Assembly (NCBI RefSeq): GCF_940677205.1
Contig: NZ_OW712331.1
Coordinates: 434,001-498,000 of the forward strand
Source of the DNA: [Clostridium] colinum
GTDB taxonomy: Bacteria; Bacillota; Clostridia; Lachnospirales; CAG-274
DNA: 64,000 bases
Direction: 5' to 3'
Shown here: in pieces, positions 17,681 through 25,773 of the stretch
How positions within the stretch are numbered: the stretch's first letter is position 1
Layout: every line of letters starts with the position of its first letter
The notes under the pieces: model-generated
Told to the model about the DNA's origin: nothing
The model's database searches: none
What the model saw: the letters and a program-made list of their open reading frames with translations, nothing else
Program-made: the position numbers and the translations under genes

Positions 17681-17745
17681 AAAACATTGATAGTAATATT
17701 TAACTATTTAAGTTAGTTAAAATTACTATCAATGTTTTATTTTTT
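17681..17745 (+). terminator. Terminator after the broken surface gene
   Basis: Perfect 17-bp arms (17681-17697 and 17722-17738) contain an inner TAACT/AGTTA pair and are followed by ATTTTTT. Confidence 0.85.
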
Positions 17746-17778
17746 ATAGGTAATATTTTAATTTAGCTATTTGTCAAT

Positions 17779-17792
17779 AGTTTAAGGAAACT
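17779..17792. other. Palindrome identical to the feoA promoter palindrome
   Basis: AGTTTAAGGAAACT is the exact reverse complement of 36422-36435, which overlaps the predicted feoA start site. Here it lies next to the transposase remnant with no intact gene beside it. Confidence 0.3.
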
Positions 17793-17857
17793 AAAATTAA
17801 TAAAACAAATATAGAAAGTTATAGTATAAAAAATTATAACTTTTGTATTAAAATTAA

Positions 17858-18817
17858 TTAAATATATATAGTATAAAGTTTTAGATCAATATTTAATTTA
17901 AATTTTGGTATGACATAAGAGGTAGTATAATATATCCAACCTTTAAATAAATTGATCATATTTTTAGTATTTTCTTGTTCAAATATTAGAAAAGCTTCTT
18001 TTAAAGTATATGTATCATACAAATCATGACTAATGTTAAGAATATTATTAACTTGAATTTTGTGTTTGTAAGTTAAATATTTTGAAGAGTGATTTTTAAT
18101 GTTTAAAATATCTTTTGTATTATTTATAAAATTTTTATTGTATATGTTCAAAAGACCAAATAACTTTTCGTATATAATTATATTTATTGATTATCTTATT
18201 ATAATTTAAAAGAAGGTATATTCAATATTAATGAAAGGTTTTCAAAAAATTGAACATCTTTTTTGCTTGAAATTTTAAAATAATACGATAAAAAATGATA
18301 TTTTTTAGTAAGTAGAATATCTAAAACTTTTTTAAAAATAAGGCTATACTTTTAACAAAAAATTAATTTTAAATTTATCGATAGACAAAATAGAAGATAA
18401 CATGGGCTTATTTTATCAAAAATACGTATATCAGTAAAAATAGATAAGTTTAATAATTTTGCTACACTTTTAAAATAATATATATTTTTTAGAGTTTATA
18501 AAACAGTCTTGATAAATCTAGAAGTCATACTATAATATTTAGGAAAAAAATTATTTTCAAAAAAATATTTACAATAAGAGCATAGATAACGTATTTTATT
18601 AATAATAAATAAAGTCTTTTTGATAAAATAAGAAATATGTTTAACTACTTGTTGTATATAGTTGCGAATAGTATTTATTTTATTACTATAACAAGGACAA
18701 GTATAAAAATTTTTTTTATAAAATATGAATAAAGGAAAAATTTTTATAAATTTCAATATTTTTTATTAAAATATTTTGAGTATTTATAAGTTTTGTTATA
18801 ATATTAAAAGAGAGCAT
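17858..18817 (-). pseudogene. ISL3-family transposase remnant
   Basis: Pieces of one transposase can be followed on the minus strand. An N-terminal fragment from about 18817 is followed, after a shift, by a Cys-rich zinc-finger region (TCPCYSNK ... RYLCSYCKYFF) and then KSVAKLLNLSIFTDIRIFD and a region equivalent to the first catalytic block. After further shifts come DILLTKKYHFLSYYFK, and finally a 97-codon C-terminal fragment (17858-18151) with NLFKGWIYYTTSYVIPKF. Order and motifs match ISL3 (DDE) transposases of about 400 residues. Stops and several frameshifts make it inactive, and it is shorter than a full copy. Confidence 0.7.
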
Positions 18818-18917
18818 ATTTTTAATCTCTGATAGTTTTTTTGATAAAATTATTTATTAATATGATCTTTTTTTTAAAGCTCTATTTTTGTTTTACACAA
18901 ACATTTATTATAGAGCC
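17858..18917 (-). mobile_element. Degenerate ISL3-type insertion sequence
   Basis: The element includes the transposase remnant. A plausible right terminal repeat, GGCTCTATAATAAATG read on the minus strand, ends at 18917; it resembles the GGCTCT start of ISL3 ends. The left end is not recognisable, so the left limit is simply the last coding trace. Bases 18818-18895 hold no other feature. Confidence 0.55.
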
Positions 18918-18975
18918 AAAATTAATAAAATTTAAATATTATGTACTTTATAAAAAATAGAAAAGTTTGATTATT

Positions 18976-19041
18976 AAAAAAATTATTTGCTAAAGTTAGA
19001 AAATTAAAAAAATTTAACAACTATTAGCAAATAATTTTTTT
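18976..19041 (-). terminator. Terminator after the 19071-19385 gene
   Basis: Perfect 18-bp arms (18976-18993 and 19024-19041) give a T-rich tail when read on the minus strand. It lies just downstream of the minus-strand small gene. Confidence 0.75.
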
Positions 19042-19070
19042 AATGTAATGCCCCTTTAAAATAAGATAAA

Positions 19071-19385
19071 TTAAATAGCATTATGAGTAAATGCTGCAAT
19101 AGAGTTTGTAGGTATAACTGCAATAGCGCCTAATGGATTTCCTGAATATACATAGTTATAAGACCCATTGCCATATGGTGTCATAGAATTAGAACAACTA
19201 GAACCAATAGGGCAAGCAGGTGCTTCACCAGCGCTAACGAGTAATCTTACTACACAGTCACTTACAGATACTAAAACACCAGTAAATCCACTACCAGAAC
19301 AACCACCACTTGTTGTGAAAATAGTAACCGTTTGACCTATATATCTACAAAGATCTTCTTTTAAAGAACCCATCCAATTTTCCAT
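19071..19385 (-). CDS. Small Gly/Ser/Cys-rich protein, possible spore-coat protein (paralogue 1)
   Basis: A 104-residue protein without a signal peptide. Residues about 14-45 (RYIGQTVTIFTTSGGCSGSGFTGVLVSV) look like the first strands of a small beta-barrel, and the end (IPTNSIAAFTHNAI) could close it. The middle is rich in Cys, Ser, Gly, Tyr and Asn. It is about half identical to the divergently transcribed 19539-19841 gene. The ribosome site AAGGAGG is strong. The intergenic region carries SigK-like promoter boxes for both genes, and bofA elsewhere in the window implies sporulation, so a late mother-cell or coat role is inferred, not shown. Confidence 0.75.
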   Translation of the reverse strand: MENWMGSLKEDLCRYIGQTVTIFTTSGGCSGSGFTGVLVSVSDCVVRLLVSAGEAPACPIGSSCSNSMTPYGNGSYNYVYSGNPLGAIAVIPTNSIAAFTHNAI

Positions 19386-19414
19386 ATAATTTGACCTCCT
19401 TTTTCTTTATATAG

Positions 19415-19442
19415 CATATTATGTAGCTTATAAATTAAATGT
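19415..19442 (-). promoter_or_regulatory. SigK-like promoter for the minus-strand paralogue
   Basis: Read on the minus strand, AC (19442-19441) is followed after 17 bases by CATAATATG (19423-19415), close to the AC-N16/17-CATANNNTA pattern. This may be chance in such A+T-rich DNA. Confidence 0.35.
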
Positions 19443-19481
19443 TACTATTGTAAAAAATATATTTTATTTCAAATATTTGTA

Positions 19482-19508
19482 ACAAAATAATATAAAATCC
19501 ATAATATA
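19482..19508 (+). promoter_or_regulatory. SigK-like promoter for the plus-strand paralogue
   Basis: AC (19482-19483) is followed after 16 bases by CATAATATA (19500-19508), an exact fit to CATANNNTA. It lies 30 bases before ATG 19539. Confidence 0.4.
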
Positions 19509-19538
19509 CATTAAGATATTTGAAAGGAGGCAATAAAA

Positions 19539-19841
19539 ATGAATGAGTCTTATTTATTAGATAGTTTAACACGTTATATTGGGCAAACAGTAACAATATT
19601 TACTACAAGCGGTGGTTGCTCTGGTAGCGGATTTACTGGTGTTTTAGCAAGTGTAAATGAAAACTATGTAAAATTAATAACAAATATTGGAGCAGCTCCT
19701 AGTTGTCCTTTAGGGTCTAGTTGTTCTGGATATGGATATAACTATAATAATCAAAATTATGGTTGTGGCTATAACTGGCTTGGTTCTGTTACAGAAATAC
19801 CTATCTGTAAAATAGCAAGCTTTACTCATAATGCAATATAA
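19539..19841 (+). CDS. Small Gly/Ser/Cys-rich protein, possible spore-coat protein (paralogue 2)
   Basis: A 100-residue protein sharing RYIGQTVTIFTTSGGCSGSGFTGVL and the FTHNAI end with the protein at 19071-19385. The middle region has SCSGYGYNYNNQNYGCGYN, an Asn/Tyr/Gly/Cys-rich segment typical of coat-type proteins. No signal peptide or membrane segment is present. AAAGGAGG precedes ATG 19539. The conserved ends suggest a small Sm-like or SH3-like barrel with a variable insert; this is inference from pattern. A strong bidirectional terminator separates it from clpX. Confidence 0.75.
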   Translation: MNESYLLDSLTRYIGQTVTIFTTSGGCSGSGFTGVLASVNENYVKLITNIGAAPSCPLGSSCSGYGYNYNNQNYGCGYNWLGSVTEIPICKIASFTHNAI

Positions 19842-19884
19842 TAATATAATCTATAAAAATTAAGATAAATCTCCTTACTAAAAA

Positions 19885-19914
19885 ATAAAACCACCATATT
19901 TTTGGTGGTTTTAT
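19885..19914. terminator. Bidirectional terminator between convergent genes
   Basis: Stem ATAAAACCACCA with TGGTGGTTTTAT (19885-19896 and 19903-19914) has A and T flanks on both sides. It serves the gene ending at 19841 and clpX ending at 19920. Confidence 0.9.
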
Positions 19915-19919
19915 TTGAC

Positions 19920-21179
19920 TTAAGCCAATTCTTGACTATTTTTATATATATAAGTTGGATTTTCCTCTTTATTAACAACTTTTTCAGTAATTATACATTT
20001 TTCAATATTTTCATTTAAAGGTATTTCATACATAATATCAGTCATAAAGCTTTCTACTATTGCACGAAGACCACGAGCACCTGTTTCCTGAGCAATAGCT
20101 TTTTTAGCAATAGCTCTTATAGCAGGTTCATCAAATTCTAATGTAACGTTATCTAATTTAAAAAGATATTGATATTGTTTTATAAGAGCATTTTTAGGCT
20201 CTGTCAAAATAGATACTAAAGAGTCTTCATCTAAATTATTTAAAGTAACAACAATTGGCATACGACCTATAAGCTCGGGTATAAGTCCAAACTTGTGTAA
20301 ATCTTGTGGTAAAACATCTTTTAAAATTTTACCAGATTTTAAATCTTCTTTAGATTGAATTTCTGCACCAAATCCTATAACTTTATTTTTTGTTCTTTTT
20401 TGTATAACTTTTTCAAGACCACTAAATGCTCCACCACAAATAAATAGTATATTAGATGTATCTATTTGTATAAATTCTTGATGAGGGTGTTTTCTACCTC
20501 CTTGAGGAGGAACAGATGCAACAGTACCTTCTAGTATTTTTAGTAAAGCTTGTTGTACTCCTTCTCCACTAACATCTCTTGTAATAGATGGGTTATCTGC
20601 TTTTCTAGCTATTTTATCTATTTCATCTATATATATGATACCTCTTTGGGCTCTTTCTATATCAAAATCTGCAGCTTGTATAATTTTTAAAAGTATATTT
20701 TCAACATCTTCACCAACATATCCTGCTTCTGTAAGGCTTGTAGCATCGGCAATAGCAAATGGTACATCTATTAATCTAGCTAATGTTTGAGCAAGTAAAG
20801 TTTTACCAGTACCTGTTGGACCTATTAATAAAATATTACTTTTTTGAAGCTCTACATCACTTTCCACTGGATCTGAAGTTATTCTTTTATAGTGGTTATA
20901 TACAGCAACTGCTAATGCTTTTTTAGCATCATCTTGACCTATTACATATTGGTCTAAATGGTCTTTTATAGTTTTTGGCTTTGGTAAATTAAAGTCTTCT
21001 AAAAAGTTTGAGTGTATAGGTTCAGCTGGAAACTCTTCATATATTATTTGGCAACAAAGGTCTACACATTCGTCACATATATATATGTTTTTAGGACCAG
21101 CTACAAGTTTTTTAGCTTCTTCTTGAGTTTTGCCACAAAATGAACAAGTTATTTTGTGATCATCATTTTTTGAAGGCAT
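19920..21179 (-). CDS. clpX: ATP-dependent Clp protease ATP-binding subunit ClpX
   Basis: A 419-residue AAA+ unfoldase that feeds substrates to ClpP. The N-terminal zinc-binding domain has CSFCGKTQ ... ICDECVDLC (about 12-43). The AAA+ core contains Walker A GPTGTGKT (about 120), Walker [11 protein letters not shown] (about 182), the pore loop GYVGED and a sensor-2 GARGLR near 370. The IGF loop for ClpP docking is present as VIGFGAE. AAGGAG precedes the ATG. clpP lies 17 bases upstream on the same strand, so the order is tig-clpP-clpX. Confidence 0.97.
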   Translation of the reverse strand: MPSKNDDHKITCSFCGKTQEEAKKLVAGPKNIYICDECVDLCCQIIYEEFPAEPIHSNFLEDFNLPKPKTIKDHLDQYVIGQDDAKKALAVAVYNHYKRITSDPVESDVELQKSNILLIGPTGTGKTLLAQTLARLIDVPFAIADATSLTEAGYVGEDVENILLKIIQAADFDIERAQRGIIYIDEIDKIARKADNPSITRDVSGEGVQQALLKILEGTVASVPPQGGRKHPHQEFIQIDTSNILFICGGAFSGLEKVIQKRTKNKVIGFGAEIQSKEDLKSGKILKDVLPQDLHKFGLIPELIGRMPIVVTLNNLDEDSLVSILTEPKNALIKQYQYLFKLDNVTLEFDEPAIRAIAKKAIAQETGARGLRAIVESFMTDIMYEIPLNENIEKCIITEKVVNKEENPTYIYKNSQELA

Positions 21180-21196
21180 CTACTTCAACTCCTTAA

Positions 21197-21781
21197 TTAT
21201 TGTGGTTTTGTAATAACATTGTCAATAAGACCATAAGCCTTAGCTTCTTCGGCTGACATATAGTTATCTCTTTCTGTATCATTTTTAATAGTTTCTAAAT
21301 TTTGACCTGTATTTTCAGAAAGCATTTGATTTAATTTATTTTTTATTTTTAATATTTGCTCTACTTGTATTTGCATATCTGTAGCTTGGCCTCTAGCACC
21401 ACCTAAAGGTTGGTGTATCATAATTTCTGCATTAGGTAGAGCATATCTTTTACCTTTTGCACCACCAGCTAATAAGAAAGCCCCCATACTAGCTGCAAGG
21501 CCTATACATATAGTTGATACATCTGGTTTTATATATTGCATAGTATCGTATATAGCAAGTCCAGCCGTAACAGAGCCACCTGGACTATTTATATAAAGAC
21601 TAATATCTTTGTCTGGGTCTTCGGCAGCCAAAAATAAAAGTTGAGCAACAACTAAACTAGCTGTTGTATCATTAACTTCTTCTCCTAAAAATATAATTCT
21701 ATCTTTTAAAAGTCTTGAATAAATATCATAAGAACGTTCACCGGCGTTTGTTTGGTCAACAACCATAGGTACTAAACTCAT
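21197..21781 (-). CDS. clpP: ATP-dependent Clp protease proteolytic subunit ClpP
   Basis: A 194-residue serine peptidase that forms the tetradecameric chamber of ClpXP. The catalytic Ser is in [11 protein letters not shown] (about 96-99), the His in MIHQPLGGA (about 122) and the Asp in the [15 protein letters not shown] block (about 171). The N-terminal [22 protein letters not shown] is typical of the mature enzyme. AAGGAGG precedes ATG. It is preceded by tig and followed by clpX. Confidence 0.97.
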   Translation of the reverse strand: MSLVPMVVDQTNAGERSYDIYSRLLKDRIIFLGEEVNDTTASLVVAQLLFLAAEDPDKDISLYINSPGGSVTAGLAIYDTMQYIKPDVSTICIGLAASMGAFLLAGGAKGKRYALPNAEIMIHQPLGGARGQATDMQIQVEQILKIKNKLNQMLSENTGQNLETIKNDTERDNYMSAEEAKAYGLIDNVITKPQ

Positions 21782-21935
21782 AAAAATCCTCCTTAAAATT
21801 AAATTTATAAAATTTCCTAAAAAATAGTATATCCCAAATTATGTAAAATATGCTTTTAAATAAAATTTTTATTAAAAATATATTAATAATTATATTTAAA
21901 TATAAAATTAATATATTATATTATATTATATAAAA

Positions 21936-21960
21936 CAAAAAGAGGTAATAACCTCTCTTT
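21936..21960 (-). terminator. Terminator after tig
   Basis: Read on the minus strand, AGAGGT-TATT-ACCTCT (21956-21941) is followed by TTTTTGTTTT. It separates tig from clpP-clpX. The remaining 21782-21935 is A+T-rich and should hold the clpP promoter, which I could not place with confidence. Confidence 0.8.
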
Positions 21961-21981
21961 ATTTTTTTAATATCTTAAAAA

Positions 21982-23274
21982 TTATTTATCTTCTGGTTGA
22001 ACAGAATTTTTTACTAAAAAGTCAAGTGCTTTTTGAGCTTTTAAATCTTTAATTATATTTTCTTTTTCTTTTTCGCCAAAAATACTTTCTATTTTATCTT
22101 TATCAATGTGATAAGCCTCAGCAATACGAGTTAATTCTGCATCAATATCTTTTTCAGAAACTTTAACTTTTTCTAATTCTGCAACAGCTTCTAAAGCTAG
22201 TCTACCTTTAACTTGTTTTTCACAGATTATACGATAAGCTTCTCTCATATTTTCCATACTTTGTCCCATATAATCTAAATAAGTTTTTAAAGTTAAACCT
22301 TGAGCTCCTATACCATTTGCAAATTCATTAACTTTTTGATCTATTTCAAGCTCAATCATAGCTTCTGGTATATCAACTTCTACTTTTTCAATTAAAGCTT
22401 CTAAAACAGCTTCTTTCATTTTTCTATCTGCTTCTTCTTTTTTAATAGCAGTAAGTTTAGATTTAATTTCTTTTTTATAATCTTTTAAAGTTTCAAATTC
22501 AGTTGTATCTTGAACAAATTCGTCGTTTAATTCTGGAAGAATTTTTTCGTTTATTTCATTAATTTTTACTTTAAATACAGCTGGTTTAGATGCTAATTCT
22601 TTTTTACCATATTCTTCTGGGAATGTAACATTTACATCAAATTCATCCCCAATATTTTTACCAATTATTTGGTCTTCAAATGTATCAATAAAAGTTTTAG
22701 AACCTATTTCAAGGTCATATTTTTCACCTTTTCCACCTTCAAAGGCAACACCATCTATAAATCCTTCAAAATCTATATTTACTAAATCACCTTTTTTAAC
22801 AGCTCTATCTGTAACTTTGTTGATTCTTGAGTGTTTTTCTCTTTCTCTGTTAAGATACTCTTCTACATCATCTTTATTAACAGTAGTGCTAGGTTTTTCA
22901 CAAACTAAGCCTTTATAATCAGATACTTTTACTTCTGGTTTTGTATAAACAGTAGCTGAAAATACAACACCTTCTTCTTTTGAAACGCTAACTACATCTA
23001 TTTCTGGTTTTGAAACTATTTCTAATTTGCTTTCTTCAGCAGCTTTTGCATATGCATCTTGTAAAACAAAATTTAAAGCATCATCATAAAATACTTCAGG
23101 ACCATAAGTTTTTTCTATAATTTGTCTAGGAACTTTACCTTTTCTAAATCCTTTAATATTAAAATGTTTTTGGTTTTTATTAAAAGAATAATCTAAACCT
23201 TCTTGGAACCTTTCAGCACTAACAGAAAATGTTATTTTGTACTTATTAGTATCCATATTTTCTATATTATTCAT
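21982..23274 (-). CDS. tig: Trigger factor
   Basis: A 430-residue ribosome-associated chaperone with prolyl isomerase activity. The N-terminal ribosome-binding domain carries GFRKGKVPRQIIEKTYG (about 42-58), the tail signature that contacts L23. The FKBP-type domain (about 150-240) has KGDLVNIDFEGFIDG and a TFPEEYG block. The C-terminal chaperone arms are helical and Glu/Lys-rich. AGGAGG precedes ATG 23274. The upstream PAP2 gene is on the same strand, 77 bases away. Confidence 0.95.
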   Translation of the reverse strand: MNNIENMDTNKYKITFSVSAERFQEGLDYSFNKNQKHFNIKGFRKGKVPRQIIEKTYGPEVFYDDALNFVLQDAYAKAAEESKLEIVSKPEIDVVSVSKEEGVVFSATVYTKPEVKVSDYKGLVCEKPSTTVNKDDVEEYLNREREKHSRINKVTDRAVKKGDLVNIDFEGFIDGVAFEGGKGEKYDLEIGSKTFIDTFEDQIIGKNIGDEFDVNVTFPEEYGKKELASKPAVFKVKINEINEKILPELNDEFVQDTTEFETLKDYKKEIKSKLTAIKKEEADRKMKEAVLEALIEKVEVDIPEAMIELEIDQKVNEFANGIGAQGLTLKTYLDYMGQSMENMREAYRIICEKQVKGRLALEAVAELEKVKVSEKDIDAELTRIAEAYHIDKDKIESIFGEKEKENIIKDLKAQKALDFLVKNSVQPEDK

Positions 23275-23351
23275 TTATTATATCCTCCTTAAAATGTTGG
23301 TAAAAATTACATATGGATGAATTATACCATATATTTTACAAAAAATCAATA

Positions 23352-23888
23352 TTACTTGTAACATTGTTTAAATTTTTTAAGTATCCAAATTATAAATAAG
23401 GCTATTGTTAGACCTAATATAGCACCAACTATTACATCACTAGGATAATGTACCATTAATATAACTCTTGATAGTGCTATAAAAAAAGCTAAAATATAAG
23501 CTATAATACCCCATTTTTTATTAGTATAGAATATGAAAGTTGCGGCAAGAAAAGATGATAAGCTATGACCAGAAGGAAACGAAAAGCTAGTAGGAGCAGA
23601 TATAAAAGGGTTTAAGGATAATTCTATAAAAGGTCTTTGTCTTTGAAATATATTTTTTAATATAAGATTACCAATAGCAGAGCCTATTGCTAAAGATGAA
23701 AGCATTAAAATACCATTTTTTCTTGTAAATTTTTTTAAAATCATTGCTATACCTAAAATTATCCATATAATACCTCCATCTCCTAAGTGAGTTATAAAAG
23801 AAAAAAATTTTATAATGGATGGATAGTTGGGTAATATTTCGCTTATACTTAGTATAGTATTCTTATCAATATTAAAAATTATATCCAT
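23352..23888 (-). CDS. PAP2-family membrane phosphatase
   Basis: A 178-residue membrane protein with about five hydrophobic segments and the three-part acid-phosphatase signature: KNIFQRQRP (about 78-86), PSGHS (about 105-109) and SRVILMVHYPSDV (about 138-150). Members hydrolyse lipid phosphates such as undecaprenyl diphosphate or phosphatidylglycerol phosphate. The substrate cannot be chosen from sequence; a BcrC/PgpB-like role in cell-envelope lipid recycling is likely. AAGAGGTAA precedes ATG 23888. Confidence 0.88.
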   Translation of the reverse strand: MDIIFNIDKNTILSISEILPNYPSIIKFFSFITHLGDGGIIWIILGIAMILKKFTRKNGILMLSSLAIGSAIGNLILKNIFQRQRPFIELSLNPFISAPTSFSFPSGHSLSSFLAATFIFYTNKKWGIIAYILAFFIALSRVILMVHYPSDVIVGAILGLTIALFIIWILKKFKQCYK

Positions 23889-24027
23889 AATTACCTCTTA
23901 AAATTTATATTTTATTCATTATAACATAAAAAATATATATAATAAATAGATTTTTTATAATTATTTTAAATAATAATTAATATTATTATTATAATTTAGG
24001 TTTAATTATAAACTAAAATTAGAACTA

Positions 24028-24056
24028 TTGACAAAATTTTTTATAAATGGTATAAT
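24028..24056 (+). promoter_or_regulatory. Consensus SigA promoter for rplU
   Basis: TTGACA (24028-24033), 17-base spacer, TATAAT (24051-24056). It lies directly upstream of the L21 leader. Confidence 0.9.
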
Positions 24057-24063
24057 ATCTATT

Positions 24064-24118
24064 GTTTGCCGCACAGAGAGGTTTAAGCTTAGCACCGTAT
24101 CTGGCGAGTTATATTTAA
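24064..24118 (+). promoter_or_regulatory. Ribosomal protein L21 leader
   Basis: The short 5' leader between the promoter and rplU contains CCGCACAGAGAGGTTTAAG and ACCGTATCTGGCGAG, as expected for the L21 leader RNA found before rplU-prp-rpmA in Firmicutes. It is thought to mediate autoregulation by L21. The call rests on position and remembered sequence features; a covariance-model search would settle it. Confidence 0.65.
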
Positions 24119-24130
24119 GGAGGTGTACTA

Positions 24131-24442
24131 ATGTACGCAATTATCGAAACTGGTGGAAAACAATACAAAGTTTCTGAAGGAGACATTATCAAAGTTGAAA
24201 AATTAGATGTAGAAGCTGGAGCTTCTTATACTTTTGACAGAGTTTTAACTGTAGCTAACGGTGATGATGTTAAATTTGGTACTCCTGTTGTTTCTGGTGC
24301 ATCTGTTAATGCATCTGTTATAGGTGATGGTAAAGCTAAAAAAGTTATCATCTATAAATACAAACCTAAAAAAGGTTTCCACAAGAAAAAAGGTCATAGA
24401 CAACCTTTTACAATGCTTAAAATTGAAAAAATTAATGCTTAA
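24131..24442 (+). CDS. rplU: 50S ribosomal protein L21
   Basis: A 103-residue ribosomal protein of the large subunit. The N-terminal [17 protein letters not shown] and the C-terminal [19 protein letters not shown] blocks are diagnostic. AAGGAGG precedes ATG 24131. Codon choice shifts towards C-ending codons in places, as is common for highly expressed genes. It is the first gene of the rplU-prp-rpmA operon. Confidence 0.98.
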   Translation: MYAIIETGGKQYKVSEGDIIKVEKLDVEAGASYTFDRVLTVANGDDVKFGTPVVSGASVNASVIGDGKAKKVIIYKYKPKKGFHKKKGHRQPFTMLKIEKINA

Positions 24443-24456
24443 TATTAGGTTTTTAA

Positions 24457-24765
24457 ATGATACAAGCTATATTTTTTAAAAATAACGAAAATATAATAGG
24501 CTTTGAAGTAAAAAATCACGGTAAGGACATAGTTTGTTCTGCGGTATCTATATTAACATTAAATACTGTTAATAGCATAGAAGTATTTACAGATGCTATT
24601 TATAGTATAGATTATGATACTAATGGTGGTTTTTTAAAATGCATTATAGATAAAAATAGTCTTTGTGAAAAAACTATTTTATTATTATCTAGTTTAGAGC
24701 TAGGTCTTAAAGGCATTGAGGCAGAATATCCTAAAGATATTTGTCTAAAATATAAGGAGGTGTAA
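24457..24765 (+). CDS. prp: Ribosomal-processing cysteine protease Prp
   Basis: A 102-residue protease that cuts the N-terminal extension from ribosomal protein L27 before assembly. The catalytic Cys27 is in the conserved DIVCSAVS block. The catalytic His is probably His21 in KNHGKDIVC, giving a His-Cys spacing of 6 residues against 12 in the S. aureus enzyme (GHADHGEYGHDIVC), so the loop between them appears shortened. NGGFLKC near 60-66 is a further family block. The gene lies between rplU and rpmA as expected, and L27 here does carry the cleavable LQFF extension. No strong ribosome site is visible; translation may be coupled to rplU. Confidence 0.88.
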   Translation: MIQAIFFKNNENIIGFEVKNHGKDIVCSAVSILTLNTVNSIEVFTDAIYSIDYDTNGGFLKCIIDKNSLCEKTILLLSSLELGLKGIEAEYPKDICLKYKEV

Positions 24766-24767
24766 CA

Positions 24768-25052
24768 ATGATTAGAATTAATCTTCAATTCTTTGCTCAT
24801 AAAAAAGGGGTAGGTTCTACAAAAAATGGTCGTGATTCTGAATCTAAAAGATTAGGACCTAAACGTGCTGACGGTCAATTTGTTAAAGCAGGTAACATTC
24901 TTTATACTCAAAGAGGTACAAAAATTCACCCTGGTGTGAACGTTGGTAGAGGTGGTAACGATACACTTTTTGCTTTAGTTGATGGTATCGTTAGATATGA
25001 AAGAAAAGGTAGAGATAAAAAACAACTTTCTGTTCATCCTATCGCTGAATAA
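24768..25052 (+). CDS. rpmA: 50S ribosomal protein L27 (with Prp-cleavable extension)
   Basis: A 94-residue large-subunit protein. The N-terminus [14 protein letters not shown] contains the Firmicutes LQFF extension removed by Prp. The mature part begins with the [18 protein letters not shown] block, whose N-terminal tail reaches the peptidyl-transferase centre. [19 protein letters not shown] is the second signature. AAGGAGGTG precedes ATG 24768, which follows prp by 2 bases. Confidence 0.98.
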   Translation: MIRINLQFFAHKKGVGSTKNGRDSESKRLGPKRADGQFVKAGNILYTQRGTKIHPGVNVGRGGNDTLFALVDGIVRYERKGRDKKQLSVHPIAE

Positions 25053-25060
25053 TATGTTTA

Positions 25061-25090
25061 AGTTGTATGTTAATAACATACAACTTTTTT
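25061..25090 (+). terminator. Terminator after rpmA
   Basis: An 11-bp perfect stem, AGTTGTATGTT with AACATACAACT (25061-25071 and 25075-25085), has a 3-base loop and a following T run. Confidence 0.92.
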
Positions 25091-25091
25091 A

Positions 25092-25145
25092 GGCTCTTTG
25101 TTAATTTTATGATATTTTTATATCTAATAATTTTAACAAAGATCC
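25092..25145. repeat. Short inverted repeat resembling ISL3 ends
   Basis: GGCTCTTTGTTAA (25092-25104) is repeated inverted as TTAACAAAGATCC (25133-25145), with 12 of 13 bases matching. It encloses 28 A+T-rich bases. GGCTCTTTGTTAA resembles ISL3-type terminal repeats, so this may be a tiny internally deleted element; a second terminator is the alternative, since CTTTTT follows. Confidence 0.35.
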
Positions 25146-25212
25146 TTTTTATTATTAATATTATTTTATATTATATTTTTAAGATAATTAAAATAGTAAA
25201 TAACCTAAAAAT

Positions 25213-25773
25213 TTATAATTTTAAAGTTTTTCTTCTATATAATATATATTGTGCTATTATTATAGCAATAATTGTTAATATTGAAGTATATTTTAAGCCT
25301 TCTAAAACATAAGGTAAAATAGATAAAATAGATTCCCATATATATGATATATTAAATGTTTCTATTGATATACTAAAAATATTTTCAAAAAATGAATAGT
25401 ATTTGTATAAAATAGATGATTGATTTGATAATAATACATCTTTATTTAAGTATACTATTAAAAATAATGAAAATACTAAAGAAGTCATAGCTAAAAATAC
25501 ATAAGTTACCATATTTTTTTTAACTTTATCTTTAATATATCTAGGTTCTATATGTTCTATTTTTTCCATAATATTTATTTCAAAATCTTCTGGTGCTTCT
25601 ATAATAGTATTACAATCTAATGAAAATTCTTCTAAAATTTCATTATAAAGCTCAAAACTTTCTTTACATTCATTACATTCTTTCAAATGATTTTTTAATA
25701 AAAATTCATCTTCTTGTGAGATGTTAAAATCCATATAATCCATCATAAGTTTATTAGCTTTGTTGCAATTCAA
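25213..25773 (-). CDS. Anti-sigma factor with zinc-finger (ZAS) domain
   Basis: A 187-residue membrane protein. His29-x3-Cys33-x2-Cys36 (NHLKECNECKESF) is the zinc-binding anti-sigma motif that holds an ECF sigma factor. Two hydrophobic segments lie at about 91-113 and 155-180. The TTG at 25773 is the preferred start because AGAAGG lies 8 bases upstream; a GTG at 25782 touches that site. The gene overlaps the sigma-factor gene by 20 bases, the usual coupling of sigma and anti-sigma. It probably releases the sigma factor in response to an envelope signal. Confidence 0.87.
   Translation of the reverse strand: MNCNKANKLMMDYMDFNISQEDEFLLKNHLKECNECKESFELYNEILEEFSLDCNTIIEAPEDFEINIMEKIEHIEPRYIKDKVKKNMVTYVFLAMTSLVFSLFLIVYLNKDVLLSNQSSILYKYYSFFENIFSISIETFNISYIWESILSILPYVLEGLKYTSILTIIAIIIAQYILYRRKTLKL

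Noticed and set aside
18496-18756. Cys-rich 86-codon frame as an independent gene
   Set aside because: The Cys pattern and neighbouring fragments place it as the zinc-finger part of a decayed ISL3 transposase.
25067-25312. 81-codon hydrophobic plus-strand frame after rpmA
   Set aside because: It begins inside the rpmA terminator, has no ribosome site and overlaps the anti-sigma gene; an A+T-rich chance frame.
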